Positions 53,675 through 62,489 of a DNA stretch of 64,000 bases are shown here, piece by piece. The translations under genes and the position numbers were made by a program. The notes beneath the pieces are model-generated. The model ran no database searches and was not told the origin of the DNA. It saw nothing but the letters and a program-made list of their open reading frames with translations. Where the stretch lies: NCBI GenBank assembly GCA_020073145.1, contig JAIQFS010000013.1, forward strand, positions 1 to 64,000. Reading direction: 5' to 3'. Each line of letters starts with the position of its first letter. The first letter of the stretch is position 1. Origin of the DNA: Terriglobia bacterium. GTDB lineage: Bacteria; Acidobacteriota; Terriglobia; Bryobacterales; Bryobacteraceae.

Positions 53675-54865
53675 ATGAAGCGCATTCTGTTCGTCGACGA
53701 TGAGCCCAAGGTTCTGGAGGGCTTAGAGCGCATGCTCCACGCTCAGCGCAAGCAGTGGGAGATGAGCTTCGTCGCCAGCGGGGCGGAGGCCCTGGCCCTG
53801 CTGGAGACCCGTCCGTTCGACGCCATCGTGACCGACGTGCGGATGCCGGAGATGGGCGGCGTGCGGCTGCTCGAATGCGTCCAGCAGCGATTTCCCGCGA
53901 CGATGAGGGTGGTCCTTTCGGGCTTCTTTGAACGGGAGGCCGCGTTGAAGGCGGCCGGGCTGGCCCACCAGTATCTGGCGAAGCCCTGCGATCCCGAAAG
54001 ACTCTGCGAGGCCGTCGAGCGGCTGTGCCGTCTCGGGCCGGTCTTCTCCGACGAAGCCACGCGGCGCGTGGTAGCGGCGGTCGGCCGTCTGCCGTCTCCC
54101 GGGCGAACGGATGCGGGCTTGATCGAAGCCCTGGGCAAGCCGGACGTACCTCTGGAGGAAGTCGACCGGATCCTGCGGCAGGACGAAGGCATGAGCGCCC
54201 GGGTGCTCGACCTGGTGAACTCCGCCGGATTCGGCCTTTTCTGCGAATTCGCCTCGCTCTACCAGGCGGCCGGGCCGGTTGAATTGGAGCCGCTGAGCCA
54301 CCTGTGGCTAGCCGTCGAGATCTTCCGGACCTTCCAGCCCGACTGCTCCATTGCCGGATTTTCGCCGGAAGGTGTGCGGCGTCACTCCCGGCGGGCGGCC
54401 CGGATCGCGGCCCGCTTGCCGGTGCCGCGGGAAACGTTTGCCGAGGCGGTCACCGCCGCGCTGTTGCATGACGTCGGAAAGCTGGTGCTGGCGGTACGTC
54501 TTCCGGGGCCGTTGGAGCGGGCCCTGGAAACGGCGGCGCGGGAGAACCGGCCGCAGTGTGCCGTCGAGCAGGAGATCCTCGGGACCGACCACGCGGAGGT
54601 GGGCGGGTTTCTGCTGAGCGTGTGGGGCCTGCCGCGGACCATTGTGGACGCGGTCACCCGCCACCACCACCCCGCCGCGGAGGGACCGTTGCTGGACGGC
54701 CTCGACGTCCTCGCGGTGGCCCACACCGCCAACGCGCTCGACGCGGAGCGGTCGGCGGGGGCCGATCCTTGGGACTCCGAGTATCTGGCCGCGCTGGGCG
54801 TCGCCGACCGGCTGCCGGCCTGGCGCGCGATGGCGGAACAAATCGCGAGCGCGGGAGGAATCTGA
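53675..54865 (+). CDS. response regulator with HDOD output domain (first copy)
   Basis: A 396-residue protein: receiver domain at 1-120 with Asp54 (IVTDVRMPEMGG) and Lys in YLAKPCDPE, then an HDOD domain from about 140 to 330 (LVNSAGFGLFCEFASLYQAA, ALLHDVGKLVLAVRL). HDOD proteins control c-di-GMP, stress or cell-cycle outputs by protein contact, usually without catalysis. This copy is more diverged in the helix before the core than the next gene. It is eight bases ahead of its paralogue, forming a tandem duplication. Confidence 0.88.
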   Translation: MKRILFVDDEPKVLEGLERMLHAQRKQWEMSFVASGAEALALLETRPFDAIVTDVRMPEMGGVRLLECVQQRFPATMRVVLSGFFEREAALKAAGLAHQYLAKPCDPERLCEAVERLCRLGPVFSDEATRRVVAAVGRLPSPGRTDAGLIEALGKPDVPLEEVDRILRQDEGMSARVLDLVNSAGFGLFCEFASLYQAAGPVELEPLSHLWLAVEIFRTFQPDCSIAGFSPEGVRRHSRRAARIAARLPVPRETFAEAVTAALLHDVGKLVLAVRLPGPLERALETAARENRPQCAVEQEILGTDHAEVGGFLLSVWGLPRTIVDAVTRHHHPAAEGPLLDGLDVLAVAHTANALDAERSAGADPWDSEYLAALGVADRLPAWRAMAEQIASAGGI

Positions 54866-54873
54866 AACGCGCC

Positions 54874-56088
54874 ATGAAACGGATTCTCTTCGTCGATGAC
54901 GAGCCCAAGGTGCTCGAAGGGTTGCAGCGCATGCTCCGCCCCCAGCGCAAGCAGTGGGAAATGGTCTTCGCCAACAGTGGAGCGGAGGCCCTGTCGGTGC
55001 TGGAGACCGCTCCCTTCGACGTAATTGTCAGCGACATGCGGATGCCGGAAATGGACGGCGCCACGTTGCTCGAGCAGGTGCAGCAACGCTTCCCGGGTGT
55101 GGTCCGGATGGTGCTGTCCGGATACTTCGAAATGGAAATGGCGATGCGGGCGGTGCCGGTGGCGCACCAGTACCTGGCCAAGCCCTGCGATCCCGAAAAA
55201 CTGCGGCTGGCCATTGAGCGCGCCTGCGGGTTTGCCGCCATCTTGACCGACGAGGCGGCCCGGCGGGTGGTGGGCGCCATCGGGAGGCTGCCGACGCTGC
55301 CGCGCACCTGCGCCACCCTCATCGAAGCGCTCCGCAACCCCGATGTTCCGATTGAAGAGATCGGCCGGATCATCGAGCAGGATGTCGGCATGACGGCCAA
55401 GGTGCTGCAATTGGTCAACTCCGCGTTTTTCGGATTGCTGCAGGAGGTCACCACGGTGCGCACGGCGGTCAGCTATCTGGGGCTGGACGTGCTCAAACAA
55501 CTGGTGCTCTCGGTGGAGATCTTCCGCACCTTCCATCCGCGGCAGGCGCTCCCCTGGTTTTCCATCGAGGCCTTTCAGAGCCACTCCCGGTTGGCGGCGG
55601 CGATTGCGGCGCGGCTGCCGGCGGACAAAAAAACGGCGGCGGCGGCGGTAGTGGCCGCGCTGTTGCACGATACCGGCAAACTGGTGCTGGCGGCCCGGCT
55701 GCCCGGTCCGTTCGAGCGGGCGCTGGAAACGGCGGCGCGCGAAGGCCGCCCTCTGCACGTGGTGGAGCGGGAATTAACGGGGACGGGCCACGCCGAAATC
55801 GGGGCCTATCTGCTGGCGTTGTGGGGGTTGCCGCTCCCCATTGTCGACGCCGTCTGCCGACACCACCACCCCGCGGTCACGGAGGCCGATGGGCCGGGGC
55901 TGAGCGTGCTCGCCATCACCCATATCGCCGACGGTCTGGCCTTCGAACAGGCCATGGATACACCGAGCGAGGCGCCTCCGGACACCGGCCTGTTGAACGC
56001 CGAATACCTGGCCGAGCTCGGAGTCTCGGGGGAACTGCCCGGCTGGCGGGAAATGGCGGCTCAGGTGGCGCACCCGGTGGCAGTCTGA
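54874..56088 (+). CDS. response regulator with HDOD output domain (second copy)
   Basis: A 404-residue paralogue of the preceding gene: receiver with Asp54 (VIVSDMRMPEMDGATLLEQV), then HDOD (QDVGMTAKVLQLVNSAFFGL, TAVSYLGLDVLKQLVLSVEI, ALLHDTGKLVLAARL). It keeps the canonical HDOD sequence better than the first copy. ATG at 54874 is chosen because the receiver MKRILFVDDEPKVLEGL begins there, only eight bases after the previous stop. The next gene starts two bases after this stop, so the three regulators form an operon. Confidence 0.9.
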   Translation: MKRILFVDDEPKVLEGLQRMLRPQRKQWEMVFANSGAEALSVLETAPFDVIVSDMRMPEMDGATLLEQVQQRFPGVVRMVLSGYFEMEMAMRAVPVAHQYLAKPCDPEKLRLAIERACGFAAILTDEAARRVVGAIGRLPTLPRTCATLIEALRNPDVPIEEIGRIIEQDVGMTAKVLQLVNSAFFGLLQEVTTVRTAVSYLGLDVLKQLVLSVEIFRTFHPRQALPWFSIEAFQSHSRLAAAIAARLPADKKTAAAAVVAALLHDTGKLVLAARLPGPFERALETAAREGRPLHVVERELTGTGHAEIGAYLLALWGLPLPIVDAVCRHHHPAVTEADGPGLSVLAITHIADGLAFEQAMDTPSEAPPDTGLLNAEYLAELGVSGELPGWREMAAQVAHPVAV

Positions 56089-56090
56089 CC

Positions 56091-57827
56091 ATGACCGAGA
56101 CCGCCAAGCCGCGCGTCCTGTTTGTCGACGATGAGCCCGATCTGCTGGAGGCCTTGGCGCGCAATCTGCGCTCGGAGCACTTCGCCGTGTCGACGGCCTC
56201 GGGCGGCGCCGTGGCGCTCGAAATGCTCCAGCAAGCCGGCCCCTTTGCGGTCATCGTATCCGATCTGCGCATGCCCGAGATGGACGGAGTCACGTTGCTG
56301 CGGCTGGCCCGGCAGAGCGCGCCCGAGACCATCCGGGTGCTGTTCACCGGCCAGCCCGATCTGGAACGCTCGATTGCCGCCGTGAATGAAGGGGCCATTT
56401 TCCGGTTCCTCACCAAGCCCTGCTCGCGGGTGATCCTGGCGCTGACGTTGAAAGCCGCGGTCGAACAGTACCGGCTGGTCACCGCCGAGCGCGTTCTGCT
56501 GGAGCAAACCCTGCACGGCAGCATCCAAGCGCTCACCGATGTACTGTCGCTGACCGCTCCGCTGGCTTTCGGGCGCGCCGCCCGGCTGCGGCAGACAGTC
56601 CGCAGCCTGGCTTCGGCCTCCGGGGTGGTGGAGACCTGGCCGGTGGAGGTGGCGGCCATGCTATCGCAGGTCGGCTGCGTCATCCTGCCTCCCGCCACCC
56701 TGGAAAAGGTCCACCGGGGGGAGCCGCTCAGCGAGGCCGAGCAGACCATGGTGCGGCGGATGCCGGCGATTGTCGAACAGGTGCTCGGGAATATTCCGCG
56801 CCTGGAGCCGGTGCGCGAGATCCTCCGGCTGCGCGACAAGCCGTTTGACGGCGGCAGCCGGGCGCCTGGGGCCGAGGCCATTCCGTGGGGGGCGCGCGCG
56901 CTCAAGCTGGCCTTCGATCTGGATGTGCTCGAGAGCGAAGGCACGCCCGCATCCCTGGGATTCGAAACACTGCGGGCGCGTCCTGGCTGGTACGATCCCG
57001 ATGTTCTGCAAAAACTGGTCGAGATTCGCGCCAGCGAACAGTCGGCGCAGGTTCGGGAAGTGCCGCTCGCCGGCCTGCTGCCGGGCATGGTGATGGCGCA
57101 GGACGTGCGCACACACAAGGGGGACCTGTTCGTGGCCCGCGGCCAGGAAGTGTCCGCCAGCCTGGTGGAAAAGCTGCGAAACTTTGCGGCTAGTGAAGGG
57201 CAGATCGAAGAGGTTTGCCTGGTCAAGGCCAAGCCGGCCGAATGGCTGAACGATGCGCTGCCGGCGGCGTCCCCTGGCAGCGCCGCACCCGGCCCATCGG
57301 AACCTCCGGCTGCCGCCGTTCCAACCGCGGACGCGGCCGATCCGGTCACCGGGCTTCCCGGAAGGGCCCAGGCCGAAGCCGCCCTCTCGGCGCTCTGCCA
57401 GGGCGAAAAGCCGGCCTACCTGGCGGTCCTGGTCCTGGACAGCCTGCCCTCGGTCAGCGCCCGGTTCGGACGCCGCGCGGGAGACGCGCTGCTGCGGGCC
57501 TATGGAAGCTTCATTGCGGAAGTGCTGGCCCCGGAAGACCGCTTGTTTCGCTGGTCGGGTCCCGCCCTGGTGGCGCTGTTGCCGCGTCTGGACGATGTGG
57601 ACCGCGTCCGCGGCGACTTCCGGACGCTGCTCGACCAGCGCAAATTCCAGCATGCGGTGCGCACGTCCACGCGTTCGATTCCGTTGACCGCATCGCCGCG
57701 GTGGACCCTGCTCCCCGCCATGGAGTCGGCCCGCGGGTTCATTGAAAAGATCGACACGTTTGTGGGGGCTCTCACCGGGCCCGAGGAAGGACCAGGAACT
57801 CATCCCGCTGCAGGGAGCAGCCGATAA
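56091..57827 (+). CDS. response regulator with degenerate HD-GYP and degenerate GGDEF domains
   Basis: A 578-residue protein. The receiver (1-120) keeps its Asp in VIVSDLRMPEMDG. A second region, about 150-300, follows the HD-GYP fold (EQTMVRRMPAIVEQVLGNIP, then EAIPWGARALKLAFDLDVLE) but the HD pair reads SQ and the GYP site reads FDGGSRAPG. The C-terminal 160 residues follow the GGDEF fold (ADPVTGLPGRAQAEAALSAL, LVLDSLPSVSARFGRRAGDA), but the signature reads WSGPALVALLP in place of GGDEF. It therefore should neither make nor break c-di-GMP. It may bind c-di-GMP or act by contact. Confidence 0.85.
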   Translation: MTETAKPRVLFVDDEPDLLEALARNLRSEHFAVSTASGGAVALEMLQQAGPFAVIVSDLRMPEMDGVTLLRLARQSAPETIRVLFTGQPDLERSIAAVNEGAIFRFLTKPCSRVILALTLKAAVEQYRLVTAERVLLEQTLHGSIQALTDVLSLTAPLAFGRAARLRQTVRSLASASGVVETWPVEVAAMLSQVGCVILPPATLEKVHRGEPLSEAEQTMVRRMPAIVEQVLGNIPRLEPVREILRLRDKPFDGGSRAPGAEAIPWGARALKLAFDLDVLESEGTPASLGFETLRARPGWYDPDVLQKLVEIRASEQSAQVREVPLAGLLPGMVMAQDVRTHKGDLFVARGQEVSASLVEKLRNFAASEGQIEEVCLVKAKPAEWLNDALPAASPGSAAPGPSEPPAAAVPTADAADPVTGLPGRAQAEAALSALCQGEKPAYLAVLVLDSLPSVSARFGRRAGDALLRAYGSFIAEVLAPEDRLFRWSGPALVALLPRLDDVDRVRGDFRTLLDQRKFQHAVRTSTRSIPLTASPRWTLLPAMESARGFIEKIDTFVGALTGPEEGPGTHPAAGSSR

Positions 57828-57864
57828 GATCTAGGGCACGGGTTGCGTGCCGAGGTGGTAAACC

Positions 57865-59943
57865 GTGTCGGAGTTGGACCAGTCGCACCAGGACCGGGTT
57901 GAGAGCGAGGCCACCGCCGGAACGTCCGGACCGGCCGGCGGGGCCGGATCCAGCGAGCAGATTCGCCTGCTGGCGCAGGCTCTCCGGTGCATGGAAGAGT
58001 GCGTTTCGATCACCGATGGCGCCGATCGCATCCTGTTTGTCAACCCGGCGTTCCTGCGCACCTACGGATACGAGGAACACGAGTTGATCGGCCAGTCGAT
58101 CGACATCGTGCGCGGCGACGCGCGCCTGGAAGGCGGCGTCGAACAGATTTTCAAGGCCACGCTGGCGGGCGGCTGGCGAGGCCGCTTGTGGAACCGGAAG
58201 AGAAACGGCGCCGAGTTCCCCATCTTCCTGTCCACCTCGGTGGTGCGGGATGAGAGCGGAGAGCCGCTCGCGTTGATCGGGCTCGCCCGCGACCTGACCG
58301 AGCGCCAGCGCGCCGAAGAGCAACTGCGGTTGAAGACCGCCGTGCTCGAAGCCCAGCTGGAAGCCACCATTGACGGCATCCTGGTCGTGGACGAGTCCGA
58401 GAAAGTCATCTTGTCCAACCGCCAGTTCGCACGCATGTGGCAGACCGGGGACGACCTCCTCGACCGGAGCGACGACCGGCTCCTGCTGCAGCATGCGGCC
58501 AGCCAGGTCGACGGCTACGAGGCCTTCCTCGAAAGAGTCCAATACCTCTACCGCCACCGCGAAGAGAAAAGCCGGGATGAGATCCGATTCAAGGACGGAC
58601 GAGTGTTTGACCGGTATTCCACGCCCCTGATCGAATCCACCGGGCGGTATTGCGGCCGCATCTGGTACTTCCGGGACATCACCGCTCGCAAACAGGCCGA
58701 GGAGCTCTTGCGGGAGTCCGAACGGAAGTACCGCAACCTGTACGAGAGCATGACGGATGCCTTCGCGCAACTCGATCTGCAGGGCCGCGTTCAGGAATTC
58801 AATCAGGCCTTCCAACGCATGCTGGGTTACTCGCGCGAGGAACTGCTGGGATTGAGGTGCCATGACCTGACGCCGGCGAAATGGCGCGCGTTGGAGACCA
58901 AGATTGTGGATGAGCAGGTGGTGGCACGGGGGTATTCCGAGGTCTATGAGAAGGAGTTCCAAAAAAAGGACGGCACCACGTTCCCCGTGGAACTCCGCAT
59001 GATTCTGATGCGCGATGAAGCCGGCCGGCCGGAGGGCATGTGGGCCATCGTGCGCGACATCAGCGAGCGGAAGGCGATGGAGTGGGAGCTGCATCAGGCC
59101 CAGCGGCTCGAATCCGTGGGCCAGTTGGCGGCCGGCATCGCGCATGAGATCAATACGCCCATTCAGTACGTCGGCGACAACCTCCGGTTTATCGAGGACG
59201 CCTTCAAAACCCGCCAGGCCGTGCTGACCCAGTATGAGGAACTGCGGCAGGCCGCCGCGGCCGGAAGCGTCCCTCCTGTCTTACTGGAGCAGTTGGCCCA
59301 GACACTCTCCGACGCGGATTGGGACTACCTGTCCGGAGAAGTTCCCAGAGCGGTTGCGCAGTCGCTCGACGGCGTGGAGCGCGTAGCCACCATCGTCCGG
59401 GCCATGAAGGAATTCGCCCATCCGGGGCGCAAGGAAAAATCGGCGGCTGACCTGAACCGGGCCCTGGGCAATGCCTTGATTGTGGCCCGGAACGAAATCA
59501 AATACGTGGCCGACGTGGAAACCGATTATGGCGAACTGCCCCCGGTGATGTGCCTCATCGCCGAAATCAACCAGGTCTTCCTGAACCTGCTGATCAACGC
59601 CGCTCATGCCATCCGGGAAGTCATGAAGGAGAGCGAGAAAAAAGGCAAGATCCACGTTCGAACCCGGCAGGTCGAGGACCGGGCGGAGATTTCGATCAGC
59701 GACACCGGCTGCGGGATTCCGGACGCCATCCGGGCCAAGATTTTCGATCCGTTCTTCACCACCAAGGGGGTGGGACGCGGCAGCGGGCAGGGTCTCACCA
59801 TCGCCCGCTCGATCGTGGTGGAAAAGCACGGCGGCACCCTGACCTTCGAACCCAACGTTCCGCAAGGGACAACGTTCGTCATCTCCTTGCCTCTGGACGC
59901 CCCCACTACGGCTGGCGCGCCGGACTCTTCCGACGCCAGATGA
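57865..59943 (+). CDS. multi-PAS sensor histidine kinase (soluble)
   Basis: A 692-residue cytoplasmic kinase with three PAS domains (about 35-150, 160-275 and 285-405; for example SITDGADRILFVNPAFLRTY and AQLDLQGRVQEFNQAFQRML). Phosphoacceptor His427 lies in GIAHEINTPIQYVGDN. ATPase motifs are INQVFLNLLINAAHAI, ISDTGCGIP and GSGQGLTIA. The kinase core is paralogous to the one at 52107-53438, including the same long insert before VRAMKEFAHPG. The start is GTG at 57865, behind GAGGTGG. Last gene of the regulator operon; its end overlaps the convergent permease gene by 38 bases. Confidence 0.92.
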   Translation: MSELDQSHQDRVESEATAGTSGPAGGAGSSEQIRLLAQALRCMEECVSITDGADRILFVNPAFLRTYGYEEHELIGQSIDIVRGDARLEGGVEQIFKATLAGGWRGRLWNRKRNGAEFPIFLSTSVVRDESGEPLALIGLARDLTERQRAEEQLRLKTAVLEAQLEATIDGILVVDESEKVILSNRQFARMWQTGDDLLDRSDDRLLLQHAASQVDGYEAFLERVQYLYRHREEKSRDEIRFKDGRVFDRYSTPLIESTGRYCGRIWYFRDITARKQAEELLRESERKYRNLYESMTDAFAQLDLQGRVQEFNQAFQRMLGYSREELLGLRCHDLTPAKWRALETKIVDEQVVARGYSEVYEKEFQKKDGTTFPVELRMILMRDEAGRPEGMWAIVRDISERKAMEWELHQAQRLESVGQLAAGIAHEINTPIQYVGDNLRFIEDAFKTRQAVLTQYEELRQAAAAGSVPPVLLEQLAQTLSDADWDYLSGEVPRAVAQSLDGVERVATIVRAMKEFAHPGRKEKSAADLNRALGNALIVARNEIKYVADVETDYGELPPVMCLIAEINQVFLNLLINAAHAIREVMKESEKKGKIHVRTRQVEDRAEISISDTGCGIPDAIRAKIFDPFFTTKGVGRGSGQGLTIARSIVVEKHGGTLTFEPNVPQGTTFVISLPLDAPTTAGAPDSSDAR

Positions 59944-61303
59944 AATACACCGGCAGTCCCAACATCACGATGATCAGCCCCGGCCAGGTGTAGTCGGGCT
60001 TGTAGAGCAGCAGGAGGACTTCGATGGCGCCCGCCGCCAGAATGTACAGCGCGGGCAGCACCGGATACCCCAACGCCCGGTAGGACCGCTCCAGGTTCGG
60101 CTGCTTGCGGCGCAGCACGAACAGCGCCGAAATGGTCAGAATATAGAACAGCAGCGCGGCGAAAATCACGTAATCCAGCAGATCGCTGTAGCTCCCGCTC
60201 AGGATCAGCAGCACCGTCCAGATGCATTGCACCGCCAGCGCAAAGCGCGGCGTGTGATGGAGCGGATCCACTTGCGCCGCCCGCCGGAAAAAGAGTCCGT
60301 CCTTAGCCATGGCATAGGAGACGCGCGCGCCGGCCAGGATCAAGCCGTTGTTGCAGCCAAAGGTGGAGATCATGATGGCCGCCGCCATCAGCTGCACGGC
60401 CACCGGGCCCAGGATGTAGGCGGCCGCGGCGGTGGCCACGCGATCTTCCGGCGCATGCTGAATGGCCTCCAGCGGAAGCAGGTTCAAATAAACCAGATTG
60501 CAGGCGATGTACAGCGCCGAAACCAGCCCCACGCCCAGCGCCAGCGAGAGCGGCAGGTTGCGCTTGGGATTGCGCACCTCGGCGGCGGTGAAGGTGACGT
60601 TGTTCCAGGCGTCGGACGAGAACAGCGCCCCGACCATCGCCACGCCCACCAGCCGGACGCTGTCGAAGGTCCAGCCGCTGTTCCGCCAGAAGCCGGTGAA
60701 GTTGATGTGCACCGCGGCCGCGTTTCGTCCGATCAGGAAGCCGAAACCGATCAGCCCGAGCAACGCCGCCGTCTTGGCAAAGGTGAATACGTTCTGGACT
60801 ACCGCGCCCGTGCGGATGCCGCGCGTATTGCTCCAGGAGAGCAGCAGCACCACCGCGATGGCCAGCAACTCCTGGGTGTTGAGTCCGAGGCGGCCGTGGC
60901 CGAACAGGTAGTTCCCGGCCGAGATCGACGGCGCGAAGATTCCGGTGTACTTGGCAAACGCCACCGCCACCGCGGCGATGGTGCCGGTCTGGATCACCAG
61001 GAACAGCGTCCAGCCATACAGGAATCCCCACATCGGCCCGAACGCTTCGCGCAGATAGACGTATTGGCCGCCCGCGTGGGGCATGGCGGCGGCCAGTTCG
61101 CCGTAGCTGAGCGCGGCCGTCATCGTCATGGCGGCCGTCACCAGCCAGGTCACCAGCAGCAGACCGGGCGAATTCACCTGGCGCGAAATGTCCGCGGCCA
61201 CAATGAAGATGCCCGAGCCGATCATCGAGCCCATCACCAGGGTGGTCGAGTCGAGTAGGCCGAGCCCTTTGACTAAGCCTCCGTTTTCACGATTCGTTGC
61301 CAT
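59906..61303 (-). CDS. APC-superfamily amino acid permease
   Basis: A 465-residue transporter with about twelve membrane helices. It starts with the family motif VMGSMIGSGIFIVAADIS near residue 23 and continues with GGQYVYLREAFGPMWGF. It moves amino acids or related compounds across the inner membrane, probably as exchanger or symporter; the substrate is not clear. The gene overlaps thiE upstream by 31 bases and the kinase gene downstream by 38. Confidence 0.88.
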   Translation of the reverse strand: MATNRENGGLVKGLGLLDSTTLVMGSMIGSGIFIVAADISRQVNSPGLLLVTWLVTAAMTMTAALSYGELAAAMPHAGGQYVYLREAFGPMWGFLYGWTLFLVIQTGTIAAVAVAFAKYTGIFAPSISAGNYLFGHGRLGLNTQELLAIAVVLLLSWSNTRGIRTGAVVQNVFTFAKTAALLGLIGFGFLIGRNAAAVHINFTGFWRNSGWTFDSVRLVGVAMVGALFSSDAWNNVTFTAAEVRNPKRNLPLSLALGVGLVSALYIACNLVYLNLLPLEAIQHAPEDRVATAAAAYILGPVAVQLMAAAIMISTFGCNNGLILAGARVSYAMAKDGLFFRRAAQVDPLHHTPRFALAVQCIWTVLLILSGSYSDLLDYVIFAALLFYILTISALFVLRRKQPNLERSYRALGYPVLPALYILAAGAIEVLLLLYKPDYTWPGLIIVMLGLPVYFIWRRKSPARQP

Positions 61304-61932
61304 TCTTCCATCCGTTCGCGCAGCGACCGGGCGCTGGCGTTCTGGGGGAGCAGGTCGGAGATGACGGCCAGCGAGTCGGCCCCGGCGCGGAGCAGATCCG
61401 GAGCAGTTTCGCGCGTGATTCCGCCGATCGCCACCAGTGGTTTCTCGATCAGCGGCCGCAGGCGGCGCAGCTCGTCGACGCCCACCGCCGCATCGGGATT
61501 GCGCTTGGACGCCGTACCGAAGACCGGCCCCAGCGCCACATAATCCACCGGCTCACCGCCGGCCGCGCAGAGCTGCAGCTGGTTGTGGCTGGAAAACCCG
61601 AGGAGCGCCTCGCCGCCGAGCAGCTTGCGGGCGTCACGCGGCCGCAGATCGTCCTGACCCAGATGCAGCCCGGCATCGAGCAGCAGAGCGAAATCGGCCC
61701 GGTCGTTGATGACCAACTGGGCCCCAGCCTCCCGGCACAACCGCGCCACCTGCGTCGCACACTCGAAGACGTCGCGGCTCCAGTGGCCTTTGTGGCGAAT
61801 CTGCAGGATGCCGGCGCCTCCTTCGAGAAACGCAGCGGCGGCGGTCGCGAGCCCCAAGCCGCGCGCAGCCAGCGTCTCGGTATCGAGGATGGGGTAGACC
61901 CGCGGCAACGCTGTCATCAGCCGATTGCCCAT
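61273..61932 (-). CDS. thiE: thiamine phosphate synthase
   Basis: A 219-residue TIM-barrel protein. Landmarks are VYPILDTETLAARG, ILQIRHKGHW, LVINDRADFALLLDAGLHLG, HNQ and VAIGGIT. It joins the hydroxymethylpyrimidine and thiazole phosphates to thiamine phosphate. QIRHKG takes the place of the common RxK motif (Q-R-K-D type), so the catalytic residues are near normal. ATG at 61917 is the alternative start. No TPP riboswitch was seen in the 63 bases upstream. No other thi gene is in the window. Confidence 0.88.
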   Translation of the reverse strand: MGNRLMTALPRVYPILDTETLAARGLGLATAAAAFLEGGAGILQIRHKGHWSRDVFECATQVARLCREAGAQLVINDRADFALLLDAGLHLGQDDLRPRDARKLLGGEALLGFSSHNQLQLCAAGGEPVDYVALGPVFGTASKRNPDAAVGVDELRRLRPLIEKPLVAIGGITRETAPDLLRAGADSLAVISDLLPQNASARSLRERMEEWQRIVKTEA

Positions 61933-61995
61933 GATAGCCCATCGACGCCCGAATCCTTCAAGTCTTGGCGAACCGGCGCATGGATGCGGCGCGGC

Positions 61996-62439
61996 TTACG
62001 TCGAAGTAGCCAGCACGTCGGCGGGCTTCGGCATGCCTCGCTGCGCGAAGCGGATGATTCCATCGGGGCCGATCCGATAGACCGTCCGTTTCACGATCAG
62101 ACCGTTGGTGTGATACAACGCTCCGACCTTCTGGCCGCGATCGACCAGCAGCGGAAACGGGAAATGAAATTTCTGCCGGAACTTGCCGTGGCTGGCGGGG
62201 CTTTGCGGGTTCACGCCGAAGACCTGGATGCCGCGCTGGCGGGCCAGGTCCCAGTTGTCGCGAAACGCGCACAGTTGCCTGGTGCAGCCCGGCGTGTCGT
62301 CGCCCGGGTAGAACACCAGCACCACACCGTGCCCGCGCAGCGCGGACAGGGTGACGGTGACGCCCGCATCATCGGGCAGCGAGAAATCCGGCGCCGGCGT
62401 GCCCACCGCCAGCGGATCGGAAAACAGCCAGGAGAACAT
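61996..62439 (-). CDS. peroxiredoxin, BCP/AhpC-like
   Basis: A 147-residue thioredoxin-fold peroxidase. The peroxidatic Cys lies in YPGDDTPGCTRQLCAF, with a second Cys five residues on, as in BCP-type enzymes that form an intramolecular disulphide. GTPAPDFSLPDD at the start and VYRIGPDGIIRF near the end match the family. It reduces hydroperoxides in the cytoplasm with thioredoxin. ATG at 62439 is preferred over GTG at 62463. Divergent from the AIM24-like gene. Confidence 0.87.
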   Translation of the reverse strand: MFSWLFSDPLAVGTPAPDFSLPDDAGVTVTLSALRGHGVVLVFYPGDDTPGCTRQLCAFRDNWDLARQRGIQVFGVNPQSPASHGKFRQKFHFPFPLLVDRGQKVGALYHTNGLIVKRTVYRIGPDGIIRFAQRGMPKPADVLATST

Positions 62440-62489
62440 GCGATGCTCGACCCATTCTGCCACGAACCGTGCGCTAAAATTCTTACCTG

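Noticed and set aside
61933-61995. TPP riboswitch upstream of thiE
   Set aside because: Only 63 bases separate thiE from the upstream gene and none of the conserved thi-box bases is present.
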